This document shows positions 11,430 through 23,800 of a stretch of 64,000 nt of DNA, one piece after another. Origin of the DNA: Azolla caroliniana. Its lineage: Eukaryota > Polypodiophyta. The stretch spans positions 20,026,001 through 20,090,000 of the forward strand of contig JBHGNT010000002.1 of assembly GCA_043228905.1 (NCBI GenBank), given 5' to 3'. The stretch's first letter is position 1; each line of letters starts with the position of its first letter. Below the pieces are notes generated by a model. It had not been told where the DNA came from, did not search any database, and was given only the letters and a program-made list of their open reading frames with translations. A program made the position numbers and the translations under genes.

Positions 11430-12117
11430 CATCTACAACATCGGAGAACCTCCCCATTTCATGAGAAAACACGCTCTAGCTTCTCCACTTGTGTCTGAGG
11501 TCCCCTGAATGCTTTCATACTCTCCTTGTAACGTAGAAATAAGATTAAACCAAATAATCATTAAACTCTCTGCCGATGGGGTTCGCTTACCCGTGAAAGT
11601 CTCCTTGCATCTAGATACCCACACTTGCCAAACTGTAAGGCATGCCACTAATAACCAAATGTCCACAAGTCGTTCCTGCATGTTTAATGAACCCACCATG
11701 TGCTGTAAGTTGTACATTTCCGTGTGCTTTACTTTGAATTCGGTTCAACTATATTCCTTTGTCGATGTCTACACCAATCCACGTTCGCAGATATCTGGTG
11801 GCTTCGCCTTCTGCTATCCATTTGAATTCAGCATTTGGTTTCCAGTTAGAGAGATTCTAGTTCCTTTCCTCCCTGTAATCAACACCTTACTCGAGTTATT
11901 CCTATATAAGGCTTGAGCAACACACCTCCATTCCCACGATAGCTGAATGACATTCGTCACTTCTTCAAGGAACGACCATTGCACACGATCATAGGCTTTC
12001 TCGAAGTCGAGTATCAAACTAGCTAACTTCTACTTGGTCTCCTTCGCCGTCGTAACAACTTCCCAGAACAATATCACATTGTCCATTATAAACCATTGTC
12101 CAGAACAATATCACATT
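11430..12117 (-). pseudogene. LINE reverse transcriptase remnant
   Basis: Minus-strand translation contains FIMDNVILFWEVV, LILDFEKAYDRVQWSFLEEV, WRCVAQALYRNNSSKVLITG and RKGTRISLTGNQ. These are the fingers/palm start of plant L1-type RT (DKAYDRVxWxFL, then the strand before the RQGCPLSP motif). The sequence then jumps to a Trp-rich tail (11509-11717, WQVWVSRCKETFTGKRTPS) like the C-terminal end of plant LINE ORF2. The palm FADD region is deleted and stops are present. At the 5' boundary an 18-bp stretch (CCAGAACAATATCACATT) is directly repeated at 12063-12080 and 12100-12117, marking the join to the C-family gag. Confidence 0.7.
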
Positions 12118-12797
12118 ATCATAGAGCCTGTGGATGTTTGGCCTCTCAACGGAGACCCATCGTTCCATTCCCTTCTCTTATGAAGCGACTACAAACCCAT
12201 TTTACCATAGCCCAATCGGTCGTGAACCCATCATCAATTTCGAGGAGGAGCCCCACCTTCTCTCGGTCTCATGCATCAACAACTTTTATGAATAGTAGGA
12301 CCTTTCTTGTGTCAAGCACCGTCCTATCAAGAGCCGAGAGCCGAGAGTCGCGCGAAGCGCTTCTCAAATTCTTGTAGAAGTGCCATAGTATTTCTCCCCT
12401 TGCCGGGAAGCTCAACCCACTCCATTAGATCCCTTTTCGAAATTCTAAGTGAGTCATCAAGGTCGTACTTCTCAGGAGTCTTTCTTCGAACCCCTCCCAA
12501 TTGCAAGAGTCTGCTTGGATCTTGAGTACCTTTGCGTGGATACTTGGCATTACCACTCTAGCGAATCCAGTTAGGCGCCTATCCTCGGGGATGTTTCGCA
12601 TAAACATTTCGGCCTTATAGGCATCCAAGTAGCTCGTGGTATCTCTTCCATTGAACCGACCCGTTGTTCTGACCACCGTCTCTATGGCCCGGTCTAGGCC
12701 GATGATGCCTTCTCAAGCATTTACCAAGCAGTTCGCCGCCGCCGCCATCGCTTTAGCGAGTTCTCCTCCTCACATCTTGGATCTCTCTTGCCGCCCT
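12118..12797 (-). pseudogene. Gag remnant of LTR family C
   Basis: Minus-strand translation from about 12690 gives GRFNGRDTTSYLDAYKAEMF, IPEDRRLTGFARVVMP and ILKIQ/CNWEGFEERLL-like blocks. These match the S-family gag at 1-609 in order. A stop near 12425 is followed by ALDRTVLDTRKVLLFIKVVDA and GFTTDWAMVKWVC in the same order as the S gag C-terminal half. The frame is broken several times and the element ends abruptly near 12118 against LINE sequence. Pol and the 3' LTR are absent, so a deletion has removed them. Confidence 0.7.
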
Positions 12798-12815
12798 TTC
12801 ACGTCGGGTTCACCA
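12798..12815 (-). promoter_or_regulatory. Primer binding site matching tRNA-Trp (family C)
   Basis: Identical 18-mer to that at 626-643. It lies five bases inside the LTR end at 12821. Confidence 0.75.
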
Positions 12816-13106
12816 ATTTATGCCACGATGTTTCGCACGTGTGTGTTACTTGGGCGGGACCACGGGGGTCTTGGACTAGGGAGTACTAAAGGGATAGAGA
12901 AGACCCGAGGTTTGCTTTACGACAATACTACTTCCAGACCCCTTCTCGAGCAAGGGCTCATTGCCCCTTTTGTGAGTCCGATGGCTTTCGTTGATCACGA
13001 CTAGTCGAGGTTTCGAGATCACCGCACGAGCCAAGTGATCAAACGGGTACAAGCAAAGATGAGCATGCAAGATGAACACACAAGGGGATGATAACATAAG
13101 CATGAA

Positions 13107-15608
13107 TGACCGTACGTCTTTATGAGGAGGAGAGGTGCATGGGCACGCCCGAACGCTCCCTTGTCACAAGACGTCGAACGTACAAGGAAGGCACAAAACA
13201 CACACACAAATACTCGTACGCCTTTATGAGGAGGAGAGGTGCATGGGCAACCCCGAACACTCCCTCATCACAAGACGACCGAGTACAAGGAATACACAAA
13301 CACGCGCACAAATGCTTGTACGTCTTTATGAGGAGGAGAGGTGCATGGGCACGCCCGAAACGCTCCCTCGTCACAAGATGGTCGAACATACAAGGAAGAC
13401 ACAAACACACACACAAAATGCTCGTATGCCTTTATGAGGAGGAGAGGTGCATGGGCATGCCCGAAACACTCCCTCGTCACAAGACGGTTGAACGTACAAG
13501 GAAGACACAAACACACGCACAAATGCTCGTAGATCTTTATGAGGAGGAGAGGTTTATGGGCATGCTCGAAACGCTCCCTCGTCACAAGACGGCCGAACGT
13601 TGTCGCAGTGTAATTCACACACTACATGAAAATTGCATTTTGGTCCTTCCGGATGGGACGAGGAATCAGAAAGAAAGACCCAGTGCGTACCGGATGAAGG
13701 ATGGAATCGGCAAGAAAGACCCGGTGAGAACCGGATGGAATCGGTAAGGAGGAACCGGATGAAGGATGGAATCGGCAAGGAGGAACTGATAAGGAGACCG
13801 GGTAAGAACCGGATCAAGCAGAACCGGCAAGAGTCGGATAAAGAAGGCCGATGAGAGTCTCTCACCGGATGAAGAGACAAATTTGTAAATAGAAGAAAAG
13901 ATTGTTACATGCATAGGGCAAGATTCGAACCCTGTACCTCCATGTTAACGAATTTTAAGCCTTACCACTATACTAGTATATTATGAATTGTAAAGTTATA
14001 CTAAATTTTATCCCATGCAAATATTCTAGATATGCATGGTACAAAAAGTTATTCATGCATTATAAACTCGAGTTAAAAGAAAAGATGGGATAGAAAGCTA
14101 ATCATGCACATGCAGTGTGCATGAAAACTAAAGTTAGAAAAAGCATGATGCTTGCATGTGATAAATTAAGACTCTCTCATCACTGTATAAGGATGGGGAG
14201 CTCAATGTAATGGGGTGTGAAATACTTGGAAATTGGATATATTTCCGAAAACACCAACCAATTAATATATTCGTGGGATTCACAAAATAATATAATACTT
14301 GTGGGATTCACAAGGTTTGATCTCTTTTCTATTTCTACTCTAAACTATTCTAAACTATTTCAATTTATTACTATGATTAAGATAAACTAAAACAACTCTA
14401 CCTAGTCCATAACCCCAGCGGTTCCCACCCGACTCACGCAAACGATTTGGCGCCGAAAGACACGACAACGTACAAGGAAGACACAAACACACGCACAAAA
14501 TGCTCGTACGCCTTTATGAGGAGGAGAGGGGCATGGGCACGCCCGAAACGCTCCCTCATCACAAGATGACCGAACGTACAAGGAAGACACAAACACACGC
14601 ACAAATGCTCGTACGCCTTTATGAGGAATGAGAGGTGCATGGGCACGCCCAAACGCTCCCTTGTCACAAGACGTCGAACGTACAAGGAAGACACAAAACA
14701 CACACACAAATACTCGTACGTCTTTATGAGGAGGAGAGGTGCATGGGCAACCCCAGACGCTCCCTCATCACATGACGACTGAGTACAAGGAATACACAAA
14801 CACACGTACAAATGCTTGTACATCTTTATGAGGAGGAGAGGTGCATGGGCACGCTCGAAACGCTCCCTTGTCACAAGACGGCCGAACGTACAAGGAAGAC
14901 ACAAACACATGCACAAAATGCTTGTACGACTTTATGAGGAGGAGAGGTGCATGGGCATGCCCGAAACGCTCCCTCATCACAAGACGGTTGAACGTACAAG
15001 GAAGACACAAACACACGCACAAATGCTCGTATATCTTTATGAGGAGGAGAGGTGCATGGGCATGCCCGAAACGCTCCCTCGTCACAAGACAGTCGAACGT
15101 ACAAGGAAGACACAAACACATGCACAAAATGCTCGTACGCCTTTATGAGGAGGAGAGGTGCATGGGCACGCCCAAAACGCTCTCTCGTCACAAGACACAC
15201 GCACAAATGCTCGTACGTCTTTATGAGGAGGAGAGGTGCATGGGCACGCCTGAAACGCTCCCTCGTCACAAGACGGTTAAACGTACAAGGAAGACACAAA
15301 CACACACAAGAATGCTCGTATGTCTTTATGAGGAGGAGAGGTGCATGGGCACACCCGAAACGATCCCTCATCACAAGACGACCCAACATACAAGGAAGAC
15401 ACAAGCACACACACAAATGCTCGTACGCCTTTATGAGGAGGAGAGGTGCATAGGCATGCCCAAAACGCTCCCTCGTCACAAGACGACCGAACGTACAAGG
15501 AAGACACAAACACACGCACAAATGCTCGTATGCCTTTATGAAGAGAAGAGGTGCATGGGCACGCCCGAAACGCTCCCTCGTCATAAGACGGCCGAACGTA
15601 CAAGTGGA
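13107..15608 (+). repeat. Minisatellite, about 16 units of ~100-107 bp
   Basis: The unit includes CTTTATGAGGAGGAGAGG, TGCATGGGCACGCCCGAAACG, CTCCCTCGTCACAAGACG and GTACAAGGAAGACACAAAC. About five units precede and eleven follow the solo S LTR at 13601-14467. One unit near 15180 is shortened by ~27 bp. Because many units are near 105 bp, frames stay open on both strands for hundreds of bases. I do not regard these frames as coding. The array lies wholly inside the family C LTR. Confidence 0.9.
13601..14467 (+). mobile_element. Solo LTR of family S (copy S3) in the minisatellite
   Basis: Ends TGTCGC and ACGACA, with ACGT duplicated at 13597-13600 and 14468-14471. The uninterrupted repeat units read CGAACGTACAAGG at this point, so the empty site is known. 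This copy has ~140 bp of extra sequence after the first 40 bp, with repeated GGATGAAGGATGGAATCGG-like motifs. The two hairpins are at 14270-14286 and 14298-14314. Confidence 0.88.
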
Positions 15609-18600
15609 CGAGAACAAAGAAAGAAAGAAAGAAAGAAAAACACGAATGATATTGGCTAAGGAAATAAACACGTGTTCAATTCCAACGCAAGAGGGCCCTT
15701 TATAAAATAGGACTTGATTACAATGTGGCAACTTCTAGTTAACCACAAGCTCAACAAAACATAAATACTAAATGCCCTTAAAGACAAAAGAAAATCCGAA
15801 CACAGAGCACGTAGCACGAACACGACAAAGAAGAACACACAAGCAGCACAAAAATGCCGACCCCTACGAACCACGACCACCCAAACGGCAAGCACATGGG
15901 CTCGCAACGACGAATGAGGCTTGCAACGTCGAACCAACGAAGCTCGGGCTCACAAGCATTGTAAACGAGCACTTCGAGTGTCAACGCGAAGAAGACCAGT
16001 ACGTGGCAATGAGGGGATGAAGGGGTATGAGATGAAGAAAAGTGGTGAAGAAGAAGATGAAGATCTCCGAAGGAAAACTGACAATAGTTTCCTCCCAAAA
16101 CGTCCTCCCAAATGAGCCCCCCTCGACCTCCTTTTATAGGAAAAAAAGAAGGGGGGTCGCCAATTTTGTCTTCAATGCAAAAGGAATAAAATTCCTTAAA
16201 TCACGCTACATTGTAAGACCGGATTTGAACAGTGCACCTCTAGCTAGAAGTCAATGTGACTATCGACAAGTCCATTAACTGTCTCTTATATAATATATAA
16301 TTCTATCTCTACAAATTCATAGCTTGTCTCCCCTCAACTTTTTATCTCTCCTCTCTCTTTCTTTTTACAAGAGGTTCTATACCTCCTTTCCACCCTTTCT
16401 TTTCCCTTTTATTTTGCATGTGCACAATTAATTGCCTTTGTGTGCACACACATTGCACATGCTCATTTTGACCGCCCCTTTCATCGGTTTTTCCCACTCT
16501 CGATCACGCCACATCACGACAACGCAGTGATCGGCTTGCGTTTTGTGGTACCCTTGATCGGTCATGAAGGAATTGAACTTCCGGTACCATTGCCAGGGGG
16601 CTTACTTCAATCCGTATAAGCTCTTCTTCAACCGGCACAGTAAGTGCTCCTTCCCTTTCTTCTCAAATCCTTCCGGTTGATGCATGTATATCTCTTCTTC
16701 GAGGTCGCCATGTAGGAATGCCGTCTTGACGTCCAATTGCTCTACCTCGAGGTCCATGCTTGCCACTATGCCCAATACCGTCCGGATGGATGTCATCTTT
16801 ACTACCGGGGCAAAGATCTCATCGAAATCCACACCTTTCTTCTGCTGGAAACCCTTCACCACGATCCGGACCTTGTACCTCCGTGGATTTCTAGCGTCTC
16901 CCGGTTTCAACTTGTACACCCACTTATTCCAGAGTCCTCTCTTTCCTTTTGGTAGCTCCGTCAATTTTTATGTGTGGTTCTCATGTAAGGAATCCATCTT
17001 GTCCTACATGGCACTTAACCACTTGTGGTTGTGGGTGTCTTTCTTTGCTTCCTCGAAGCTTTCCAGCTCCCCCTCATCAGTCAGCAACACGTGCTCTGTA
17101 TTTGGGAATCTCCGGGGGGCTCTTCTCTCTCGGAGAGGATATCTCTGACCTTGGTTTTCGGCAACTGGTTCCTCCGTCTGTTCCGAATCCGAATCCGATT
17201 CGGGATCTTGTCTTCTTCTTCTTCTTCTTCTTCTTCTTCAGTCGGTTCAGTTTCTTGTCTAAATCCGATCGGTTCCTCGAGTGTCATCTGGTTCCCGGCT
17301 AACATCCGGTTTTCATTGGATGATCTAGAGTTCTTCACCTTCTTCTCCGACTCCCAGTGGGCAATGGTCCTGTCTTCCATGAAGATTATATCCCGACTCC
17401 AGAACACCTTCTTGTCAACTAGGTCCCACACTCGATAACCAAACTCATCATCGCCGTATCCAAGGAATATGCAAGGCTAGGATTTCGGATCCAACTTTGC
17501 TCTCTTGTCCTTTGCAACATGCACATATGCGAGACATCTGAACACCTTCAAATGCCGGTAAGACACGTCTTTACCAGTCCATACTCTCTGTGGTGTGTCT
17601 CCGTCCAAGGGTGCTGCGGGTGATTTGTTTATCACATACGTCGCCGTCATCAGCGCCTCAGCCCAAAACGTCTTGTGTAGCTTTGCATGTGCTAGCATGC
17701 TCTGGAATCTCTCCATTATGGTCTTGTTCATCCGTTCAGCCATGCCGTTCAATTTCGGCATCTTCAGCACAGTAAATTTGAGCTGGATTCCCTTCGACCG
17801 ACAGTACTCCTCGAACTGCCCCTGGTATTCTCGTCCGTTATCTGCTTGAACTGCCTTCAGCTCCAACTGGTTTCTCTTTCCACTCTCACGTGGAGCTCCT
17901 TGAAGACGGATAACACCTAATCCGTTGTCTTCATCGGTGAGACCCACAACTTCTGGTTGTGGTTGCCTATGTACATCATGAAGTACTGCGATCCGGCATG
18001 TGACTTCGTGTCCACTTGACACACATCGATATGCTCCAACTCCAGTGGTGCATTCCATCTCATCAGTGGTCTTGACCGGAAGGAGGTTCGGTTTTGCTTG
18101 CCGGCCAAGCAATCGGTGCACTTCTCAAGTTGCACGTCCTTTACCGGAATGAGATTGTCTTCGGCAAGTCTCTTCATCCCCTTCTGACTCATGTGACACA
18201 ACCTCTTGTGCCATAGCTCACTGGCAGTGTCGGATGCTACGTTCACTTCTTCCCGGCATATTCGGGCATGCATCAAATACAATGTGTTGATCTTCCGGGC
18301 TCAATCCACGGTCTGGCTTCCTTTGCTAAATTTCATGACTCCATTCCGGATGCTACCCGTGTAACCTTCATCATCTAACCAACCGACTGATATTAGGTTC
18401 AACCGAACGTCTGGAACGTGTCAGACTTCTTTCAACAACAATTTGCCGACTATGTAGGATGAGAAACATTTCCGGTCCGGTGTAAGATGGAACGATGCTC
18501 CGGAATCGACAATCCACGTTGTCTCATCACCGATAAGGATTAACTCATTCTCCTTGATAATGAGCATAAGTTCTTCTTCACTTGTCGCGATCGCCGACGC

Positions 18601-19083
18601 TCCTTTCCGATCCGAACCTCTCTAGCCCGAACTCTTCTTCGGATCGGTGGTGTCAGCTCCCTTCTCTTTCCGGAAATGCCGATAGTTCTTCTGGAAGTGC
18701 CCCAGCTTCCCACAGTAGAAGCAAGTAGGCCTCCCCCTTGACTTTAACCTTCTCCCCGATTTATCTCGTTTTGGGGACTCTGATTTCAGCCTCTTCCCCG
18801 GTTATGGTCATCTTCCATGACCAAGGCCTTCGGATTGGTTTCAGACTCCCGGTCCTTCCGACAAGCTTCTTCATCTAGCAAGCTTGAATTTACCCTTGCT
18901 AGGGACAACTGCTTTCCTTCCGGCCTGGTGTTGCCCAACTTGACAACTAGCGTCTCCCAACTATCCGGGAGGGAACCAAGCAGGAGCAATGTAAGTACCT
19001 TGTCAGCCAGAGGTACTTCAAGCAAAGTTGTTTGGTTTATGAGCCCATGAAATGCGTTCATGTGCTCCACCATGCTGGATCCG

Positions 19084-19491
19084 TGTTGAGCGGCAAGCTC
19101 GACCGGAGCCGGATCGGCTGAATAAGCCGGAGCTGGTAAGCGAGACGGATCGGGCGAAACGGATCGGTATGACGGTGACAACCGAACCGGCAAGCAATGG
19201 AGGCCGGGTGCAATCCCTAACCGGAAGTCCAATCGGAAGCCTAGTATAGGATAGACTACTAGGTAGCTATAGTCTCGTAGTAAGTGTCAGATGCTTGTGT
19301 GAGCATTGAAGTACATGGTACTTCTGTCAGTCCCAAGAGGACTTGTATAAATAGTGCTGCTTAGCACAGTGTGTGTACAGAGTCTGAAAATAATTTTGAA
19401 ATCACGTTCTGCTCTCTCTGTCTCTGTCTGTTTGTCTGTCTCTCTCTGTGTTGTTCTCTGTTTTACGCTTCCGCAAACACTCACGTTTACA
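19084..19491 (+). repeat. 5' LTR of copia D
   Basis: 408 bp, TGTTGAGCGG to GTTTACA. TATA box TATAAATA near 19346, followed by a CT/GT-rich leader. Confidence 0.96.
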
Positions 19492-19503
19492 TGGTATCAG
19501 AGC
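19492..19503 (+). promoter_or_regulatory. Primer binding site of copia D (initiator tRNA-Met)
   Basis: TGGTATCAGAGC, directly after the LTR. Confidence 0.95.
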
Positions 19504-19585
19504 GCGAGGGTTGAGAACCTCTGCTGCAGACATTTACTCTTGAGAAGAAAACCCTAACAGGTCGAAAACAGACACAGTAGAAGAC

Positions 19586-22500
19586 ATGGATAGAGGCATG
19601 GCTACGTCGCTCCCGGTGGAGAAGCTCGACAGGAGCAACTACGCATCCTGGTCTTACAAGATGCACCAGTACCTGCTTGGATACGGGTACTGGAGTTATG
19701 TCGAAGGAGCGAATGATGCGGCGCCGGACTCGGCACACAAGGACTTCCCTGTATGGGAACATGCGGCAAGCAGGGTGATGTACTGCTTCGCGTCCAGTGT
19801 CGGCGATCAGCAGCTCAGCCATATCTGTGACGCCAAGACACCGAAGGATGCTTGGGGGAACCTGAAAAAGGTTTTCGCCGCAAGCACCACTGCCCGGAAG
19901 CTGCAACTCAGACAGGAGTTGAGCAATGTTCGACAGAAGAACATGTCCGTGGCAGACTACATGAGCCGGATAAAGGAGATATGCGACTCGCTCGCCTCTA
20001 TCAATGTTACCGTAGAGGAAGATGAGATGGTGCAGGTATGTCTCGGAGGCCTGGCGTTCACGTTCGGAGCGTTCCAGACTGCGGTGTGTACAAGGGAGAA
20101 TACCCCCTCATTCTTTGACTTACAGTCGATGCTCCTTGTAGAGGAGAACCACGCCGGTACATCTACCAGTGCATCCCCGGACAGCCGAATGCTGTACATG
20201 GGAACGGATCGGCTCCATGGGCGTGGTGGAAGAGGTGGGTCGGCACGCAGTGGAGGCAGCCGGCTAGAGCAGGAACGGAGGCACTATGAGCGTGCCGACA
20301 GCAGTTCCGGGACTTCCACAAGCAGGGGGAGTCAAGGAGGTGCCGGAGGCCGGCAAGACAAATCCGCTACGGAATGCTGGTATTGTGGCAAAAAAGGCCA
20401 CAGGGAAAGCGAGTGCTGGAGAAAGCGTGCCGATTCGGACAAATCCGGATTCGGCAAGACCGGTAAGGATGGCTGGCAAAACTTCCACTACGCAAATGGA
20501 TCAGGAGGATCCGGAACCGGAAAGGCCGGTAAGGGGCCAGCCTTGGTGATGAATCACAAGGCAAACTCAATGAAGAAGACCACTTCCAAAACGGAGGAAG
20601 TGTGGTATGTTGATTCCGGCGCGTCGAACCACATGATGAGCCACAAAGAGTGGTTCTCCTTTCTGGAGAAACCGGATCGACCAAGAGTAGTCAAAACTGG
20701 AGACGACACTCCTCACCCAATTGTGCACGTCGGAGAAGTCCCTCTAAGCCATGTCGGACAGAAAGGGAAGCTGATGAACGTATTACACGTTCCGACAATC
20801 ACGAAGAACCTGGTGTCCGTCGGTCAGATTGTCGACCAGGGGATGCAGGTGCGGTTTACGCACCTCGGGTGCTTCATTGAGGATGAGGGCAAAGTCATTG
20901 CACAAGGGTGCATAGACGGGAGGATGTTTATCCTCAACACCAATGACTTTGGCACCGCTCTGTTCGCGAAACGACAGAAGGTCGAGTCGGACATCGACCT
21001 GTGGCACAAGCGGATAGGCCACGTCAACTACCGGAGGCTTCAAGACCTACAAACGAAACAAGTCGTTTTCGGTTTGCCAAAGTTCAGCGGCCGGAGAGCC
21101 GAAATTTGTGAAGTTTGCCAACTTGGGAAGCAACACCGGCTTCCATTCCCCACCGAACGGAACCAGAGCCGTAACAAGCTCGATCTCATCCATTCGGATG
21201 TGTGGGGACCGACATAAAGTGTAAGCCTTGGCGGGAGCCGATACTTCGTCTCCTTCATCGACGACTATACTCGACATACTTGGATCTACCTCATTGAGCG
21301 GAAGAGCGAAGTCTTCGACTGTTTCCGGAGCCTCCAGAAGATGGTGGAACGGGAATCGGAGAGGAAGATCAAATGCCTTCGGTCGGATGGCAGAAAGGAA
21401 TATTTTTCCGGCCAATTCACTAGTTATCTGCAACAGAAGGGAATTCGGCGAGAGTTCAACTGCAGATACACACTAGAGCAAAACGGTGTTGCCGAAAGGA
21501 AGAACTGGACACTCGTCGAAGCGGCAAGGGCAATGTTGGAGGAGAAGAGCATGCCCCGGTTCTACTGGGTGGAGGCGGTCCGGACGGCCGTCTACATACA
21601 AAACCACATTGGTGACAAGGTGTCAGCTCATGAGCTGTATTTCTGGCGCAAGCCGAACTTAGGACACCTTCGGATATTCGGCAGCATAGCGTATGTGCAT
21701 GTGCCGGATCAGAAGCGGAGAAAGCTGGATGCAAAATCAGAAAAATGCATCCTAGTCGGCTATGCTCAAGAGCAAAAGGGGTATAAGTGCTATAACCGCC
21801 GGACGAAGGAAGTCCGAGTTAGCCGGGATGTCGAGTTCGATGAACCGGCATCCTGGTACTCCGTACCGACTCCGACTTCCGATCCCGACCCAATGTCGGA
21901 AGATCAGGCCAGTGAGCCTGAATCAGTCCTGGCAGAGGATGATGAAGTCGGGACTCAAGATGAGAGTCCGGAATCGTTACGGTTGAGTGGACCGAACGAG
22001 CGACTGAGTCGGTTGGACCAGTCGGATGAAGAGACAGCAAGTGGTGGAAACTCTGCCGTGCTCTCCCCGCACAAGGAACCGAGGAAACGGTTCATGCGCA
22101 AAGAGAAGGGGAAGAGGAAGATGCAGGAATTCGAAACCGGCAACGATGAGTCGGATCGGTGCGTATCCGACTCCGGAAAGGAGAAAGGCGGATCTTCGGC
22201 AACGAAGACCGAACTGGCCAAGAAGGGCCTCAAATCAGGTGACGGTGCGTTGCGCCGATCAACCCGCCAGAAGGATCCCGTCATGCGGTACGGGTACAAT
22301 GAATACATGGCGCATCATTATGCGTACATGACTAAGGTAACAGAAGTGCGTGAGCCAGAGAGCTACGCAGAAGCGGCAAAGGACGCAAGTTGGCGTGCCG
22401 CTATGGACGAAGAAATGCGGGCACTCGATGCCAACGAAACTTGGGACCTAGTTGATCCTCCCCGTCACTGTAAACCGATCGGATGCATGTGGGTGTACAA

Positions 22501-23800
22501 AGCCCGGTTAGTGGCGAAGGGATACGCGCAGACCCACGGAATCGACTACGACGAGACCTTCGCTCCTGTGGCGAAGATGACGACGGTTCGTGTGGTACTG
22601 GCGGTTGCTGCGGCAAGGGGGTGGCATCTTCACCAGATGGATGTGAAGAACGCCTTCCTTCAAGGAGAGCTTGAAGAAGAAGTCTTTATGACTCAGCCCC
22701 CCGGATTTCAATCGGAGATGAACAAGTCGGCGGTATGCCGACTGAAGAAGTTGCTTTACGGCTTGAAGCAAGCCCCCCGAGCCTGGAACGCAAAGATCAC
22801 GCACCGGTTGCGTAAGTTGGTGTTTGCTGTCTCTAAGGCGGACTCTTCGTTGTTCATCCGGCAAGGCTCTGACGGTCTGGTATGTATACTCTTGTATGTG
22901 GATGATTTAGTCATCACCGGACCGGGTCTTCCCGAAATCAACCACGTCAAGTCCCAGTTGTCGGACGCATTCGAAATGAAGGACCTGGGGGACCTTCATT
23001 ATTTTCTTGGGATCGAAGTGATCCGGACCCCCGACGGCATATTCCTCTCACAATGACATTACGTGTTGAATATGTTGTATAAGTTCGGCATGACGGATTG
23101 CCGACCTGTCTCCACACCCCTGGACCGGAACCAGAAGCTCCGTCCCAACTCCGGACCGGCTTGCAATGAGAAACGGTTCCGACAGGTTGTCGGAAGCCTG
23201 ATCTACTTAACCATCACCCGACCCGACATCAGCTATCCGGTCGGCATGGTAAGTCAGGTCATGCAGAAGCCGACCGTGGAGCACCTTCAGTGCGCGCAAC
23301 GAATATTACGGTATGTCAGCGGCACTAAGGACCGGGGACTGCTATACCGGCGAGGTATACCCGAAGAGCTTGTCGGTTACACAGATGTTGACTGGGCCGA
23401 CGATGCGTCTGATCGCCGCTCCACTTCCGGATACATGTTCTCCATAGGTAGCACGGCCGTTGCGTGGAGCAGCAAGAAGCAGCCCACAGTGGCTTTGTCA
23501 AGCACTGAGGCTGAGTACTGGGCCGCTACTGTTGCCACTTGTGAAGCCATCTAGCTTCGGCGACTGCTGCGAGACTCGCGGATTGAGGTACCGACCCCGA
23601 TCCCGATTTACTGCGATAACATGAGCAGCCTGCAGCTCCCCAGGAACCCTGTGTTCCATGCTCGCACAAAGCACATCGAAGTGCACTACCACTTCATACG
23701 TGAGCGGGTCCTGAGCGGTGAAGTTGACCTACGGTATGTTCATACGGATCGGCAAGTTGCCGACATCTTCACCAAGCCGCTCGGATCGGACAAGTTGTAG
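19586..23800 (+). pseudogene. Gag-Pol of copia D, one frame with four stop codons
   Basis: Gag starts MDRGMATSLPVEKLDRSNY. CCHC knuckle CWYCGKKGHRESEC at 20375-20416. Protease WYVDSGASNHM near 20605. Pre-integrase LWHKRIGHVNYRRL near 20998, integrase zinc CEVCQLGKQH, core DVWGP, FIDDYTRHTW, CLRSDGRKEY and [42 protein letters not shown] and ILLYVDDLVIT. RNase H GYTDVDWADDASDRRSTSG, then DIFTKPLGSDKL. The stops are TAA at 21215 (CAA in relatives), TGA at 23054 (CGA), TAG at 23552 and TAG at 23798 (both TGG). All keep one frame, so the copy decayed recently by deamination-type changes. The same frame continues into the extension at 23801-24439. Confidence 0.95.

Larger units (their letters stand above)
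12821..16521 (-). repeat. Long 5' LTR of family C, containing a minisatellite and a solo S LTR
   Basis: The minus strand starts TGTCGTGATGTGG at 16521 and ends CATCGTGGCA at 12821, followed by the tRNA-Trp primer site. It is 3.7 kb with the nested S LTR and about 2.8 kb without. Its last 100 bp share the GTCTTGGACTAGG block with the S LTRs. The sequence outside 16521 (ACGCAGTGATCGG) continues in copia B1 exactly as in the uninterrupted copia B2 at 63755, which proves this end is an insertion junction. The stretch 15610-16500 has no gene; it contains an antisense tRNA-like B box at 16221-16230. Confidence 0.75.

Noticed and set aside
13106-15731. Long overlapping open frames (up to 286 codons) on both strands
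   Set aside because: They are translations of the ~105-bp minisatellite; all frames are open together and the peptides have no domain.
16522-16525. ACGT duplication for the family C insertion
   Set aside because: The outer flank is ACGC, not ACGT, and the other side is lost, so it is not counted as support for the ACGT pattern.
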